From: Gemmatimonadaceae bacterium
Lineage (GTDB): Bacteria; Gemmatimonadota; Gemmatimonadetes; Gemmatimonadales; Gemmatimonadaceae
Assembly: GCA_020846935.1 (NCBI GenBank)
Contig: JADLCY010000008.1
Location: forward strand, 310,001 to 374,000
Direction: 5' to 3'
DNA: 64,000 nucleotides
The translations under genes and the position numbers were made by a program. Below, one piece after another: positions 18,045 through 26,775 of the stretch. Within the stretch, counting starts at the first letter, position 1; each line of letters opens with the position of its first letter. The notes beneath the pieces were generated by a model, which ran no database searches, was not told the origin of the DNA, and was given only the letters and a program-made list of their open reading frames with translations.

Positions 18045-18073
18045 TTGACCGTCGCCACCAGCGCGGATAGGTT
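18045..18073 (+). promoter_or_regulatory. Promoter of the his leader and operon
   Basis: TTGACC (18045-18050) and TAGGTT (18068-18073) are separated by exactly 17 bp. The leader ATG is only 9 bases after the -10 element, so the transcript would start at or within a few bases of the start codon, that is, leaderless or nearly so. Confidence 0.6.
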
Positions 18074-18082
18074 GAGCGCCTC

Positions 18083-18160
18083 ATGCGCCACACACTCCGC
18101 CACCACCATGTCCATCACGTCCACGGCCTCCCGGGCCGCGGCGGTGACGGCACACGGTAG
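18083..18160 (+). CDS. hisL: Histidine-operon leader peptide
   Basis: A 25-codon frame with seven histidines in its first 14 residues (MRHTLRHHHVHHVH, then a Gly/Arg-rich tail), stop at 18158-18160. It lies between a good promoter and an intrinsic terminator that immediately precedes hisG. Such a density of His codons ahead of a complete his operon is the hallmark of ribosome-mediated attenuation: scarce charged His-tRNA stalls the ribosome on the His codons and changes mRNA folding so that transcription goes on. The peptide itself need have no function. The opposite strand and other frames are open but look non-coding. Confidence 0.85.
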   Translation: MRHTLRHHHVHHVHGLPGRGGDGTR

Positions 18161-18196
18161 GACTCGACGCGAGTTCCCTGCGCCACGCACTCCGCT

Positions 18197-18227
18197 ACGG
18201 CCCGTCGACGACGGGCCGTTTTCTTTT
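18197..18227 (+). terminator. Attenuator terminator before hisG
   Basis: A perfect 10-bp stem (18197-18206 with 18210-18219), 3-base loop, then TTTCTTTT. It ends 11 bases before the hisG ATG. Its 5' arm (CGGCCCG, 18198-18204) is also complementary over 7 bases to the leader at 18132-18138. That segment in turn can form an early 5-bp hairpin (18124-18128 with 18134-18138) just after the His codons. These pairings exclude one another, as expected of a terminator/antiterminator switch. Confidence 0.88.
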
Positions 18228-18237
18228 CCACTCCTCC

Positions 18238-19104
18238 ATGCTCCGAATCGCACTACCCAACAAGGGACGACTCGCCGAAGAGACGCGCGATCTCTTTGGG
18301 GACGCTGGGCTCGAAGTCCGGGCGCTCGGGGATCGAGCGCTCACGGCTCGGCTCGGTGAAGACTTCCTCGCGCTGTTCGTGAGGGCGCAGGACATCCCGG
18401 AGTTCGTCGCCGACGGAGCGGCTGACGCCGGCATCACGGGCTGGGATCTCGTCTGCGAGTCGCAGCGCGACCTCGACGTGCTGCTCGACCTCACGTTCGG
18501 TCAGTGTCGCCTGGTCGTGGCGGTCCGCGACGAATCCCGACTGCGGAGCGTGGCCGAGATTGAACCGGGCACGCGCGTGGCCACCGCATTTCCGCGCTCG
18601 ACTCAGGCATACTTCGAGCGTCGAGGTATTGGCGTCGAGGTGGTGCCCGTGAGTGGAGCAACGGAGGTGGCTCCGCACCTCGGCATCGCCGACGTGGTGG
18701 TGGATCTCACCAGCACGGGATCCACGCTCCACGTGAACGGCCTCCGCGAACTGGAGACCGTGCTCGCCTCCTCGGCGCGACTCGTTGTTTCTCCGGCTAC
18801 GATGCAGGCGAATGGCGTGCGCGCCGCCGCGCTCCGCGATCTGACGGCCGCGCTCGAGTCCGTGCTGCGCGCTCGCGGTCAGCGGTACCTGATGGCCAAC
18901 GTTCCGAAGGACGCACTCGACCAGGTCACCGGGGTGCTTCCCGGGCTTCGGGGGCCGACGGTCATCGACATCATCAATGGCGGCGCCCACGCGGCCGTCC
19001 ACGCCGTCGTGCCGGCGCCGGGCGTCTACCGAACCATTGCCGCACTCAAAGCCCTTGGCGCTGAGGGTATCCTCGTGACCCGAATCGAGAGGCTGATGCC
19101 GTGA
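18238..19104 (+). CDS. hisG: ATP phosphoribosyltransferase, long form
   Basis: Catalyses the first step of histidine synthesis, joining ATP and PRPP, and is normally feedback-inhibited by histidine. At 288 residues it is the long homohexameric form with a C-terminal ACT-like regulatory domain, so no HisZ is needed. It starts LRIALPNKGRLAEET and carries the PRPP loop DVVVDLTSTGSTL. No strong ribosome-binding site precedes ATG 18238. It heads the operon behind the attenuator and overlaps hisD by 4 bp. Confidence 0.97.
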   Translation: MLRIALPNKGRLAEETRDLFGDAGLEVRALGDRALTARLGEDFLALFVRAQDIPEFVADGAADAGITGWDLVCESQRDLDVLLDLTFGQCRLVVAVRDESRLRSVAEIEPGTRVATAFPRSTQAYFERRGIGVEVVPVSGATEVAPHLGIADVVVDLTSTGSTLHVNGLRELETVLASSARLVVSPATMQANGVRAAALRDLTAALESVLRARGQRYLMANVPKDALDQVTGVLPGLRGPTVIDIINGGAHAAVHAVVPAPGVYRTIAALKALGAEGILVTRIERLMP

Positions 19105-20408
19105 GTCTGATTACCCTGCGCTACCGCGGTCCCGTCACGGGCCTGCGCGAGGCCGAGCGCGAAGCGCTGTTCGATCGATCCTCACCGGACGACGATCTGG
19201 TGCGTGATACGGTGGGCGCGATCATCGACCTGGTGCGGCGAGAGGGCGATCCCGCGTTGCGGTCCCTGGCGCGCGAATACGACCACGTCAAGCTCGAGTC
19301 CCTCGAAGTGCCCCGCGCGGACTGTACCCGGGCGCTCGAGCGCATGGTGCCGGAGCTCCGGGCCTCGATGGAGCGCGCGGCCCACAACATCACGACGGTG
19401 CATGCGGCGATGCGGCCGACCGCGATGGAGGTGGAGTCGGAACCCGGGATCGTCATCGGTCGCCGACCGGACCCGTTAGGCAGGGTTGGTGTGTACGCGC
19501 CCGGCGGCAAGGCGGCGTACCCGAGTTCCGTGCTGATGGGCGCCATCCCGGCGCGGGTGGCCGGGGTCGGCGAGGTCATCGTCTGCTCTCCGCCGGGCAG
19601 CACCGGCCAACCGCCCACGGCGGTGCTGGCCGCGTGTGCGATCGCCGGTGTCGACCGCGTGTTTGCTGTGGGTGGCGCCGGGGCGGTGGCGGCGATGGCG
19701 TACGGGACGGCGTCAATCCCGCGCGTCGACCGAATCGTCGGGCCCGGCAACGCGTATGTCGCCGCCGCCAAGCTCATGGTGGCGGGAGCGGTGGCGATCG
19801 ACTCCCCAGCGGGGCCATCGGAACTACTCGTGCTGGCGGACGACAGCGCCGACCCCGCGGCGGTCGCGCGCGAGCTCGTTGCGCAGGCCGAGCACGACGA
19901 GCAGGCGTGCGCCGTGGCGCTCGTGCTTGGGGATGCGCTCGCCGATCGCGTCGAGGCATCGGTGTTGGCGCAGGCGGCCGCCACGAAGCGCGGCGACATC
20001 GTCCGCAAGGCGCTCGAAGGCCAGGGCGGCATCCTCGTGGCCACGTCGCGCGAGCAGGCCACCGCGTTCGCCACGCTCTACGCGCCAGAGCATCTGCTCA
20101 TCGCGATGCGGAACCCGTCGGAGATTACGCGCGCGGTGCGCAACGCGGGCACGGTGTTCGAAGGTCCGAGCAGCTCGGCGGCCTTCGGCGACTACATGAC
20201 GGGAGCGAACCACGTGCTGCCGACCGCCGGACTGGCGCGTGCCTATTCAGGGCTCTCCACGCTCGACTTCGTGCGCTGGACCACGTGGCAACGGATCACG
20301 CCCTCGGCGGCGGCTCGTCTGGCGGAGGCGGTCGGGGTGTTCGCGGACGCCGAAGGGCTCGATGGTCACGCCAGGGCGGCACGCGCCTGGCACGGAGCGG
20401 GCCAATGA
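19101..20408 (+). CDS. hisD: Histidinol dehydrogenase
   Basis: A zinc enzyme making the last two oxidations from histidinol to histidine with NAD+. It has 435 residues, the usual length. Signature segments are PGGKAAYPSSVLM, VDRIVGPGNAYVAAAK, IDSPAGPSELLVLAD and a QAEHDEQA motif with zinc and catalytic residues. GTG 19101 overlaps the hisG stop (GTGA); hisC begins 4 bp before its end. Confidence 0.97.
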   Translation: MSLITLRYRGPVTGLREAEREALFDRSSPDDDLVRDTVGAIIDLVRREGDPALRSLAREYDHVKLESLEVPRADCTRALERMVPELRASMERAAHNITTVHAAMRPTAMEVESEPGIVIGRRPDPLGRVGVYAPGGKAAYPSSVLMGAIPARVAGVGEVIVCSPPGSTGQPPTAVLAACAIAGVDRVFAVGGAGAVAAMAYGTASIPRVDRIVGPGNAYVAAAKLMVAGAVAIDSPAGPSELLVLADDSADPAAVARELVAQAEHDEQACAVALVLGDALADRVEASVLAQAAATKRGDIVRKALEGQGGILVATSREQATAFATLYAPEHLLIAMRNPSEITRAVRNAGTVFEGPSSSAAFGDYMTGANHVLPTAGLARAYSGLSTLDFVRWTTWQRITPSAAARLAEAVGVFADAEGLDGHARAARAWHGAGQ

Positions 20409-21460
20409 GCGCACCTCGGTATGCGCCGCGGGCGGCCTACGCGTCCCTGCGCGCGTACGATGCTCAGCCGGTGACCTGCGACATTCAGCTGGCGGACAAC
20501 ACGTCGTCCTTCGGACCTCCGCCTTCCGCGCTACGCGTGCTGCGGGCAGCCGATGCAAACAGTCTGGCGCAGTACCCCACGACGTACTCGCGACCGTTAC
20601 GCGACGCCCTCGCGCGGTACATCGGCGTGGCGCCCGACGAGATCATGGTCGGCGCCGGGTCCGACGACGTGATGAGCTGTGCGTTCCGCGCGCTGGCCGA
20701 CCCCGGTGCGCGACTGGCCTACATGCATCCCACCTTTGTCATGACCCGCGTGTTCGCCGAGTCGAACTCGCTGGTGACGATGCCGATCGGGCTGACCGCC
20801 GACTTTGACGCCGATGCGGAGGCGTTGCTCGCCGAGCGCGCCGAGATCACGTACGTGTGCTCGCCGAACAATCCCACGGGCACGCCGGTGCATCCGGCGA
20901 CGCTCTCCCGCATCGTGACGGGGGCGCGCGGTGTCGTCATGATCGATGAAGCGTACGCCGAGTACGCCGGAACCAGCCTCGCGGCGTCTGCGCCGAGTGA
21001 AGACGGCGTCCTGGTGCTCCGCACGTTTTCCAAGGCGTTCGGACTCGCGGGTCTGCGCGTCGGCTACGCGGTGGGCGCGCGACGTCTGATTGCCGAGTTG
21101 GAGAAGGCACGCGGGCCGTTCATGGTGACGTCGGTCAGCGAGCAGGCGGCGTTGGCGACTCTCACGCACGATGTGCCGTGGGTGATGGAGCGCGTCGGGG
21201 AGATCCGTGATGCGCGCGACTGGTTCGTCGGGGAGGTCGAGCGCGCAGGCTACGCGCCGCTGCGGTCGAGTGCGAACTTCGTGCTGCTTCGCGTGCATGG
21301 CGCCCGGGCGGCGCACCAGGCCCTGCGAGACCGCGGGGTTCTGGTGCGGCCGTTCGAGCAGCTCCCCGGCATCGGCGACGCCCTGCGGATCTCCGTCGCG
21401 GGGTTGCCCGTCATGCACCGCGTGCTCGATACCCTGCGAGAGGTGGTTCCATGCGCGTGA
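20405..21460 (+). CDS. hisC: Histidinol-phosphate aminotransferase
   Basis: A PLP class-II-fold aminotransferase converting imidazole-acetol phosphate to histidinol phosphate with glutamate. It has 351 residues from ATG 20405. Visible motifs are SPNNPTGTP, VMIDEAYAEY and the PLP-lysine segment TFSKAFGLAGLRVGY. The open frame extends far upstream inside hisD, but that part is antisense-like shadow. It overlaps hisD by 4 bp and hisH by 10 bp. Confidence 0.96.
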   Translation: MSAPRYAPRAAYASLRAYDAQPVTCDIQLADNTSSFGPPPSALRVLRAADANSLAQYPTTYSRPLRDALARYIGVAPDEIMVGAGSDDVMSCAFRALADPGARLAYMHPTFVMTRVFAESNSLVTMPIGLTADFDADAEALLAERAEITYVCSPNNPTGTPVHPATLSRIVTGARGVVMIDEAYAEYAGTSLAASAPSEDGVLVLRTFSKAFGLAGLRVGYAVGARRLIAELEKARGPFMVTSVSEQAALATLTHDVPWVMERVGEIRDARDWFVGEVERAGYAPLRSSANFVLLRVHGARAAHQALRDRGVLVRPFEQLPGIGDALRISVAGLPVMHRVLDTLREVVPCA

Positions 21461-22047
21461 GCATCCTGGACTACGGTGTGGGCAACGTGCATTCGCTCGC
21501 CAAGGCCATCACGGCCGCGGGCGGTGAGCCACGCGTGGAGCGCGACGTACGCGTGGCGATGAAAGCGGACGCGCTGGTGCTCCCCGGGGTCGGCGCGTTC
21601 TCCCCGGCGGCCGAGTGCCTGGCACCCGCACGATCGGTCCTTCGCGACACGATCCTCGGAGGGTTCCCGACGCTGGGCATCTGCCTCGGTATGCAACTCC
21701 TCTTTGACGCGAGCGATGAAGGGCCGGGAGCGGGCCTTGGCGTGTTCGAGGGAAGGGTCACGCGGCTCCGGGCGCGCGCGGTGCCGCAGATCGGATGGAA
21801 CGCCGTCGATGGAACGGAGGATCCCTTCATCCGTGGCAGCGCACTGCGTGAGGCCTACTATGCCAACTCCTATGCCTGCCGGCCGCACGACGCGTCCGTC
21901 GTGTGGGCGTGGACCGACCACGACGGCGACCGCTTTCCCGCGGTTGTCCGTCGCGGCCGCACGCTCGGCGTGCAGTTTCATCCGGAGAAGTCGTCACGGC
22001 CAGGCGTGGCGTTCATCCGGGCCTTTCTGTCGGAGGTAGCCGCATGA
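21451..22047 (+). CDS. hisH: Imidazole glycerol phosphate synthase, glutaminase subunit
   Basis: A class I glutamine amidotransferase that feeds ammonia to HisF. In 198 residues it has the oxyanion and nucleophile motifs LPGVGAF and GICLGMQLLF (catalytic Cys), and the His-Glu pair in QFHPEKSS near the C-terminus. It lies between hisC and hisA with overlaps on both sides, while its partner hisF is three genes on. Confidence 0.96.
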   Translation: MRVSILDYGVGNVHSLAKAITAAGGEPRVERDVRVAMKADALVLPGVGAFSPAAECLAPARSVLRDTILGGFPTLGICLGMQLLFDASDEGPGAGLGVFEGRVTRLRARAVPQIGWNAVDGTEDPFIRGSALREAYYANSYACRPHDASVVWAWTDHDGDRFPAVVRRGRTLGVQFHPEKSSRPGVAFIRAFLSEVAA

Positions 22048-22757
22048 TCGCCATTCCGGCCATCGACCTTCGTGGCGGGGCGTGCGTGCAGTTGGTCGGC
22101 GGGTCGTATGCGGCCGAACGCATCCGCCTCGACGACCCTCGCGCCGTCGCTCGCGAGTGGCAACACGCAGGGTTCACGCGACTGCACGTGATCGACCTCG
22201 ACGCGGCCACGGGCCGGGGATCGAACGCGCGCGTGGTGCGCGCCGTGCTCGACGAACGGACGGCGGACGTGCAGGTGGGAGGCGGGTTGCGAGCCACGGG
22301 CCAGGTCGACGACGTGCTCTCGGAGGGCGCGTCCCGCGCGATCGTTGGCACGCGCGCGCTGGAGGATCTCGACTGGCTCGCCGAGCTGGCCGATGATCAC
22401 CCGGGCGAAATCATCCTCGCCGCCGACGTGCGTGAGCGGCGCCTCGTGACGCAGGGATGGCAGCGCACCTTGCCGCGCACGATTCTCGACGTGACGGAGG
22501 AGGTGGCGTCGCTGCCGCTCGCCGGGCTGCTGGTGACGGCGGTGCACAAGGAAGGCCAGATGCTTGGCGTTGACCTGCCGCTGATGGAGGATGTCGTGGA
22601 AGCAGCGGCGTTTCCCGTCCTGGCCGCGGGCGGCGTCGGCGCGATGGCTGACCTGTACGCGCTTCAGGATCGGGGCATCGCTGGCGCAGTGCTGGGCATG
22701 GCGCTCTACACTGGTGCGCTCGATCCCCGCCGTGTGGCCGAGGAGTTCTCTCAATGA
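22044..22757 (+). CDS. hisA: ProFAR isomerase
   Basis: 1-(5-phosphoribosyl)-5-[(5-phosphoribosylamino)methylideneamino]imidazole-4-carboxamide isomerase, a (beta/alpha)8 barrel of 237 residues from ATG 22044. The catalytic aspartate is in IPAIDLRGGACVQL, with phosphate-binding glycines in QVGGGLRA and the second acid in ILAADVRER. It is related by sequence and fold to the neighbouring hisF. ATG overlaps the hisH stop, and hisB starts 4 bp before its end. Confidence 0.96.
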   Translation: MIAIPAIDLRGGACVQLVGGSYAAERIRLDDPRAVAREWQHAGFTRLHVIDLDAATGRGSNARVVRAVLDERTADVQVGGGLRATGQVDDVLSEGASRAIVGTRALEDLDWLAELADDHPGEIILAADVRERRLVTQGWQRTLPRTILDVTEEVASLPLAGLLVTAVHKEGQMLGVDLPLMEDVVEAAAFPVLAAGGVGAMADLYALQDRGIAGAVLGMALYTGALDPRRVAEEFSQ

Positions 22758-23296
22758 TGCTCGAACGCGAGACACGCGAAACCAGCGTGAAGGTGGCCTT
22801 GTCGACCACGGATCCAACGATCGCCGTCGACACGACCGAGCCATTCCTCACGCACATGATGGAAACACTCGCCCGGTACAGCGGTCTCGGGCTTCGCCTG
22901 GAGGCCCGCGGCGACCTTCGGCATCACCTCATCGAGGATGTAGCCATCACGCTCGGCACCGCGCTGCTGGACCTGGTGCCTGCTCACGCGGTGCGCTACG
23001 GACATCGGGTGCTTCCCATGGATGACGCGCTGGTGGCGGTGGCGCTCGACGTAGGCGGCCGACCCTTCTATCGCGGTCCGCTGCCCAGTCGCCTCTGGGA
23101 TCACTGGATGCGGTCATTCGCCGACCACGCCCGGTGCACGTTGCACGTCGTCGTCGAGCGCGGGACCGATCGGCATCACGTGGTGGAAGCAGCATTCAAG
23201 GGTTTGGGACTGGCCCTTCGCGATGCGCTGGCTGACGGCGGCGTCGTGTTCTCCACCAAGGGAGGCGTGGCGTGGCGTCGCCACGGGTCCGCGTGA
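22754..23296 (+). CDS. hisB: Imidazoleglycerol-phosphate dehydratase, divergent
   Basis: Dehydrates IGP to imidazole-acetol phosphate using two Mn ions. The protein is short (180 residues) and lacks a fused phosphatase. Two HHxxE metal motifs are present (RHHLIED and RHHVVEA), with LPMDDALVAVALDVGGRPF between them. The N-terminal segment LTHMMETLARYSGL keeps the first His, but the conserved ARH(G/S)G-type second His is replaced by Tyr, and the normal DDHH is RHH. It may have altered metal binding but is probably the working enzyme, since no other hisB is in the operon. Confidence 0.9.
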   Translation: MMLERETRETSVKVALSTTDPTIAVDTTEPFLTHMMETLARYSGLGLRLEARGDLRHHLIEDVAITLGTALLDLVPAHAVRYGHRVLPMDDALVAVALDVGGRPFYRGPLPSRLWDHWMRSFADHARCTLHVVVERGTDRHHVVEAAFKGLGLALRDALADGGVVFSTKGGVAWRRHGSA

Positions 23297-24057
23297 CGCT
23301 GCGCAAGCGCGTCGTGGTGTGCCTCGACGTTCGCGAGGGGCGCGTGGTCAAAGGCACGAACTTCGTCGACCTGCGTGACGTCGGGGATCCGGCAGACCTT
23401 GCGGTGCACTACGAGCGTGAGGGCGCCGATGAACTCGTGTTTCTCGACATCGCGGCGAGCGCCGACGCGCGCGGTACGCTGTTCGACCTCGCTCGCCGGA
23501 CCGCCGAACGGCTGTTCATCCCGCTCACGGTCGGTGGCGGCATTCGCAGCGTGGACGACGTGGGCACCGCGCTGCGCGCCGGCGCCGACAAGGTGGGACT
23601 CAACTCCGCCGCCGTGCAGCGACCCGAGGTGCTGGCCGAATGCGCCGCGCGCTATGGCGCGCAGTGCATCGTGGCGAGCATCGATGCCCGGCGTGCCGGG
23701 GACGGTTGGGAGGTGGTGGCAAAGGGCGGGCGCGAACCCACCGGGCGTGACGCGATCGCCTGGGCACGCGAGTGCGAAGCGCGAGGCGCCGGCGAGATCC
23801 TGCTCACGAGCATCGACCGCGACGGCGCGCGAACCGGCTACGACCTCGACCTCACGGCCGCCGTGACTGCCGCGGTACGCATCCCCGTGGTGGCCTCGGG
23901 CGGTGCAGGAACGGCCGCTCACGTCTGCGACGTGCTCACGGCAGGTCAGGCCGACGCCGCGCTCGTTGCGGGAATCCTGCACGCGCGCCTGACGAGCGTG
24001 CGCGTGATCAAGCAGGCCATGGCACATGCGGGGATTCCCGTGCGGATGGTCGCATGA
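23293..24057 (+). CDS. hisF: Imidazole glycerol phosphate synthase, cyclase subunit
   Basis: The (beta/alpha)8 cyclase that forms IGP and AICAR with ammonia from HisH. It has the motifs [27 protein letters not shown] and [15 protein letters not shown] 23293 overlaps the hisB stop (GTGA) and gives the usual short N-terminus; an earlier GTG at 23272 would add seven residues. The length is about 254 residues. Confidence 0.95.
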   Translation: MTLRKRVVVCLDVREGRVVKGTNFVDLRDVGDPADLAVHYEREGADELVFLDIAASADARGTLFDLARRTAERLFIPLTVGGGIRSVDDVGTALRAGADKVGLNSAAVQRPEVLAECAARYGAQCIVASIDARRAGDGWEVVAKGGREPTGRDAIAWARECEARGAGEILLTSIDRDGARTGYDLDLTAAVTAAVRIPVVASGGAGTAAHVCDVLTAGQADAALVAGILHARLTSVRVIKQAMAHAGIPVRMVA

Positions 24058-24839
24058 GGCTTCCCGCGCGTGTGCTCCTCGACGCGGTCGCTGAGGCAGC
24101 CCGTCTCGCCGGCGAGCTGGCGCTCGACCACTACCGGCGTGGCGTCGGCGTCGAACTCAAGGGCGACGGGAGTCCGGTCACCGCTGCCGATCGCGAAGCC
24201 GAACAGGCGGTACGTGACTGGATCTCGGTGCGCTTTCCGGGGGACGAGGTGCTGGGCGAAGAGTTCGGCTACACACCGGGAACAGGCCGACGCTGGTTCA
24301 TCGATCCGATCGATGGCACGAAGTCCTTCGTGCGGCACGTACCCCTGTGGGGTTCGATGATCGGTGTGGCCGAAGGCGAAACGGTGGTCGCCGGTGCCGT
24401 GTATTGTCCGGCGGTGGGCGAAATGGTGGCTGCGGCGCTGGGTGAGGGCGCCTGGTTCAACGGTGTGCGCTGCCACGTGTCGGACGTGAGTGACATTGCC
24501 CGTGCGACCATCCTCCACACCGACGATCGATTTGCGTGGAACCCGGAGCGTGGGGTTGCCTGGGGCGCGTTGGGTGCGCGTGTCGCGGTCGCCCGAACGT
24601 GGGGCGACTGCTACGGCTACCTGCAGGTGGCCACGGGGCGCGCCGAGCTGATGGTCGATGATCGACTGAGTCCCTGGGACGCCGCCGCGCTGATCCCGAT
24701 CGTGCAGGAAGCGGGTGGTGTGTATTCGGACTGGAAGGGAGGCACCAGGGTCGATGGTGGCGACGGCTTTGCGAGCAACGCGGCCCTGGCGCCGACGTTC
24801 CGTGCGGCGCTCGGCATTCCCGAGCCCTCGGCGTCATGA
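24054..24839 (+). CDS. hisN: Histidinol-phosphatase, inositol-monophosphatase family
   Basis: A Mg-dependent phosphatase of 261 residues from ATG 24054. It has the family metal motifs GEEFG (Glu), IDPIDGTKSFVRH (Asp-Pro-Ile-Asp-Gly-Thr) and SPWDAAALIPIVQEAGG. Position inside the his operon, with 4-bp overlaps on both sides, identifies it as the HisN-type histidinol-phosphate phosphatase rather than an inositol or CysQ enzyme. This supplies the step not covered by the monofunctional hisB. Confidence 0.92.
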   Translation: MRLPARVLLDAVAEAARLAGELALDHYRRGVGVELKGDGSPVTAADREAEQAVRDWISVRFPGDEVLGEEFGYTPGTGRRWFIDPIDGTKSFVRHVPLWGSMIGVAEGETVVAGAVYCPAVGEMVAAALGEGAWFNGVRCHVSDVSDIARATILHTDDRFAWNPERGVAWGALGARVAVARTWGDCYGYLQVATGRAELMVDDRLSPWDAAALIPIVQEAGGVYSDWKGGTRVDGGDGFASNAALAPTFRAALGIPEPSAS

Positions 24840-25450
24840 TCGATCCGGATCAGCTCGACTTCGCCAAGGGCGGCGGGTTCGTCACGGTGGTGTGCCAGGA
24901 CCAGCGCACCGGCGGCGTACTGATGGTGGCGCGCGCGGATCGCGCGGCCATCGAGCGCACCGTCACTACCGGCGAGATGCACTACCACTCCCGTACTCGC
25001 GGGCTGTGGCACAAGGGCGCCACGAGCGGCAACGTGCAGCGCGTGGTGAGTCTCACCGCCGACTGTGACGGCGACACCGTGCTCGCACGAGTGATCCCCA
25101 TGGGGCCGGCGTGTCACGCAGGCTCGATGTCGTGTTTTGATACGCCGGGCGCTGCCGGTGATGCGCTTGGGGAGTTGCAGCAGATCATCGGCCAGCGGCA
25201 GGCCGCGGCAAGCGTCGGGAGCTACACCCAACGACTGCTCAACAACCGCAACCTGCGCCTCAAGAAACTCGGTGAAGAAGCCGCTGAGCTCGCGGTAGCC
25301 TGCGCCGACGGCGACGCCGCACGCGCTACGGAAGAAGCGGCGGACCTGGTGTATCACGCGATGGTCGCGCTCACGGGGCTCGGCGTCCCGTGGCTCGAGG
25401 TGCAGCGCGTCCTGGCACAACGCCAGCGCCGCTCGAGCGACGGCGCGTAG
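24836..25450 (+). CDS. hisIE: Bifunctional phosphoribosyl-AMP cyclohydrolase / phosphoribosyl-ATP pyrophosphatase
   Basis: Performs steps 2 and 3 of histidine synthesis. The N-terminal HisI domain (residues about 1-100) has the zinc and substrate motifs MHYHSRTRGLWHKG and DCDGDTVL plus Cys in PACHAGSMSCF. The C-terminal HisE domain (about 115-200) is a MazG-like four-helix fold with KLGEEAAELAVA and EEAADLVYH, which hold the Mg-binding acids. It is the last operon gene and ends 11 bp from the convergent peptidase gene; no terminator hairpin is visible there. Confidence 0.96.
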   Translation: MIDPDQLDFAKGGGFVTVVCQDQRTGGVLMVARADRAAIERTVTTGEMHYHSRTRGLWHKGATSGNVQRVVSLTADCDGDTVLARVIPMGPACHAGSMSCFDTPGAAGDALGELQQIIGQRQAAASVGSYTQRLLNNRNLRLKKLGEEAAELAVACADGDAARATEEAADLVYHAMVALTGLGVPWLEVQRVLAQRQRRSSDGA

Positions 25451-25461
25451 CGGGACCGCTG

Positions 25462-26775
25462 CTACCAGCGTTCCATGCTGGCCTTCGGCAGGCGCGAGAG
25501 ATCGCCGATGTAGGTCCACTGGACGTCGCGGATCCAGCGCTGTGCCACGCGCCGGATGTCGTCCGGTGTGATCGCTCGCAACTGCTCCTCGAAGTGGCCC
25601 ACCGCGCGAATGTCGCCTTCGTACAGGTATGACTTGGCGAGAAAGTCCGCCTGCTGCGTGTTGGTTTCGTTCTCGAGGAAGAACTGCGTGAGAAACTGGT
25701 GGATGAGGCGACCGAGGGCGTCTTCGTCCACGTTGCTCGTGCGAACCGCGGCGAGCTGCTGGCGCATGATGTCGACGGTGAGCTGTGGCTGTACCGTCGT
25801 CACGTAGAGACCACCGCCGCTGATGCCGTGGTCGATGAACGGCGCCTCGACCGCGTAGGTCAGGTTGCGGCGCGAGCGGATCTCGCCGAAGAACTGGCCG
25901 GAGAGCACGGCGGTCGCGATCCGGAGCGCGTAGTAGTCGCGCGTCCCGGCGCGCGGGCCGGCGTATCGCCCGAGGATGTAGTTGGTGGGCAGATCGCGCT
26001 GCAGTCCGTACACGGACGCCTTGCGTCGAGGCAGCGTGTCGGGAAGCGTCCACGCGTAGGACCCGGCCGGCAGCCTGGCGATGCTCTGCGTGATCAGCCT
26101 CGAGATCTTCTCACGGGGCACGTCGCCCACTACCACGAGCAGCATGCGGGATTTCACGAACTGCTCGGCGTGATACCGCTTGACGTCTGCGAGTGTGATG
26201 CCGGCGATGGAAGCACTCGTGCCGGTCGGGGGAATCGCATACGGGTGCCCGTCGTACCCCACGGAGTCGGCCAGATATTCGGCCAGCGCGTCCGGAGAAT
26301 CCTGGCGCTGGCTCACGGCAAGCAGGAACTGCTGCCTGACGAGTTCGACTTCGGCGGGATCGAGCGTGGGCTCCATCAGGCGGCTCGCGAAGATCGCCCA
26401 GGTGGAGTCGAACGTCGCGCGCGTGGCACGAATGCCGAACGACGTCCAGTCCGTCTCCGCGCCGATGGCGATCGACGTCCCGAGCCGCGCCATCGCGCGG
26501 CGCAGGCGCTCACCGGAATACGACTTCGTCCCGCGCTCGCTGGCGTCGAGGAGCAGCAACTCGATGCCGGCGTTCGCGAATGTTACCTGCCGCACACCGC
26601 CCAGCAGGTAGAGGTTGGCGACGACGATGTCGCTCTGCGACGGGCGGTGGATCACCTTGATGCCCGCCACGTCGTAGAGCGTCGTGGCACTATCGGCCGA
26701 ACGCTGCCCACGGGCGAGGACCGGCGCCGCGATGAGGCCGGCGATCGCGATGGCTCGAAGCAACGGAAGCCTCAC
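25462..26775 (-). CDS. M16-family peptidase-like protein, non-catalytic partner
   Basis: A secreted protein of 437 residues from GTG 26775, which overlaps the preceding peptidase stop. It has an N-terminal signal peptide ending near LARGQ. The fold matches M16 (pitrilysin/insulinase) proteins, with FVKSRMLLVVVGDV and the RRNLTYAVEAPF motif, but the HxxEH zinc site is absent. It most likely forms a heterodimer with the active upstream partner, as in mitochondrial processing peptidase and bacterial M16B pairs. Confidence 0.88.
   Translation of the reverse strand: MRLPLLRAIAIAGLIAAPVLARGQRSADSATTLYDVAGIKVIHRPSQSDIVVANLYLLGGVRQVTFANAGIELLLLDASERGTKSYSGERLRRAMARLGTSIAIGAETDWTSFGIRATRATFDSTWAIFASRLMEPTLDPAEVELVRQQFLLAVSQRQDSPDALAEYLADSVGYDGHPYAIPPTGTSASIAGITLADVKRYHAEQFVKSRMLLVVVGDVPREKISRLITQSIARLPAGSYAWTLPDTLPRRKASVYGLQRDLPTNYILGRYAGPRAGTRDYYALRIATAVLSGQFFGEIRSRRNLTYAVEAPFIDHGISGGGLYVTTVQPQLTVDIMRQQLAAVRTSNVDEDALGRLIHQFLTQFFLENETNTQQADFLAKSYLYEGDIRAVGHFEEQLRAITPDDIRRVAQRWIRDVQWTYIGDLSRLPKASMERW

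Noticed and set aside
19634-20404. Upstream extension of the hisC frame
   Set aside because: It lies inside hisD and is Arg/Gly-rich; the ATG at 20405 with a 4-bp overlap is the natural start.
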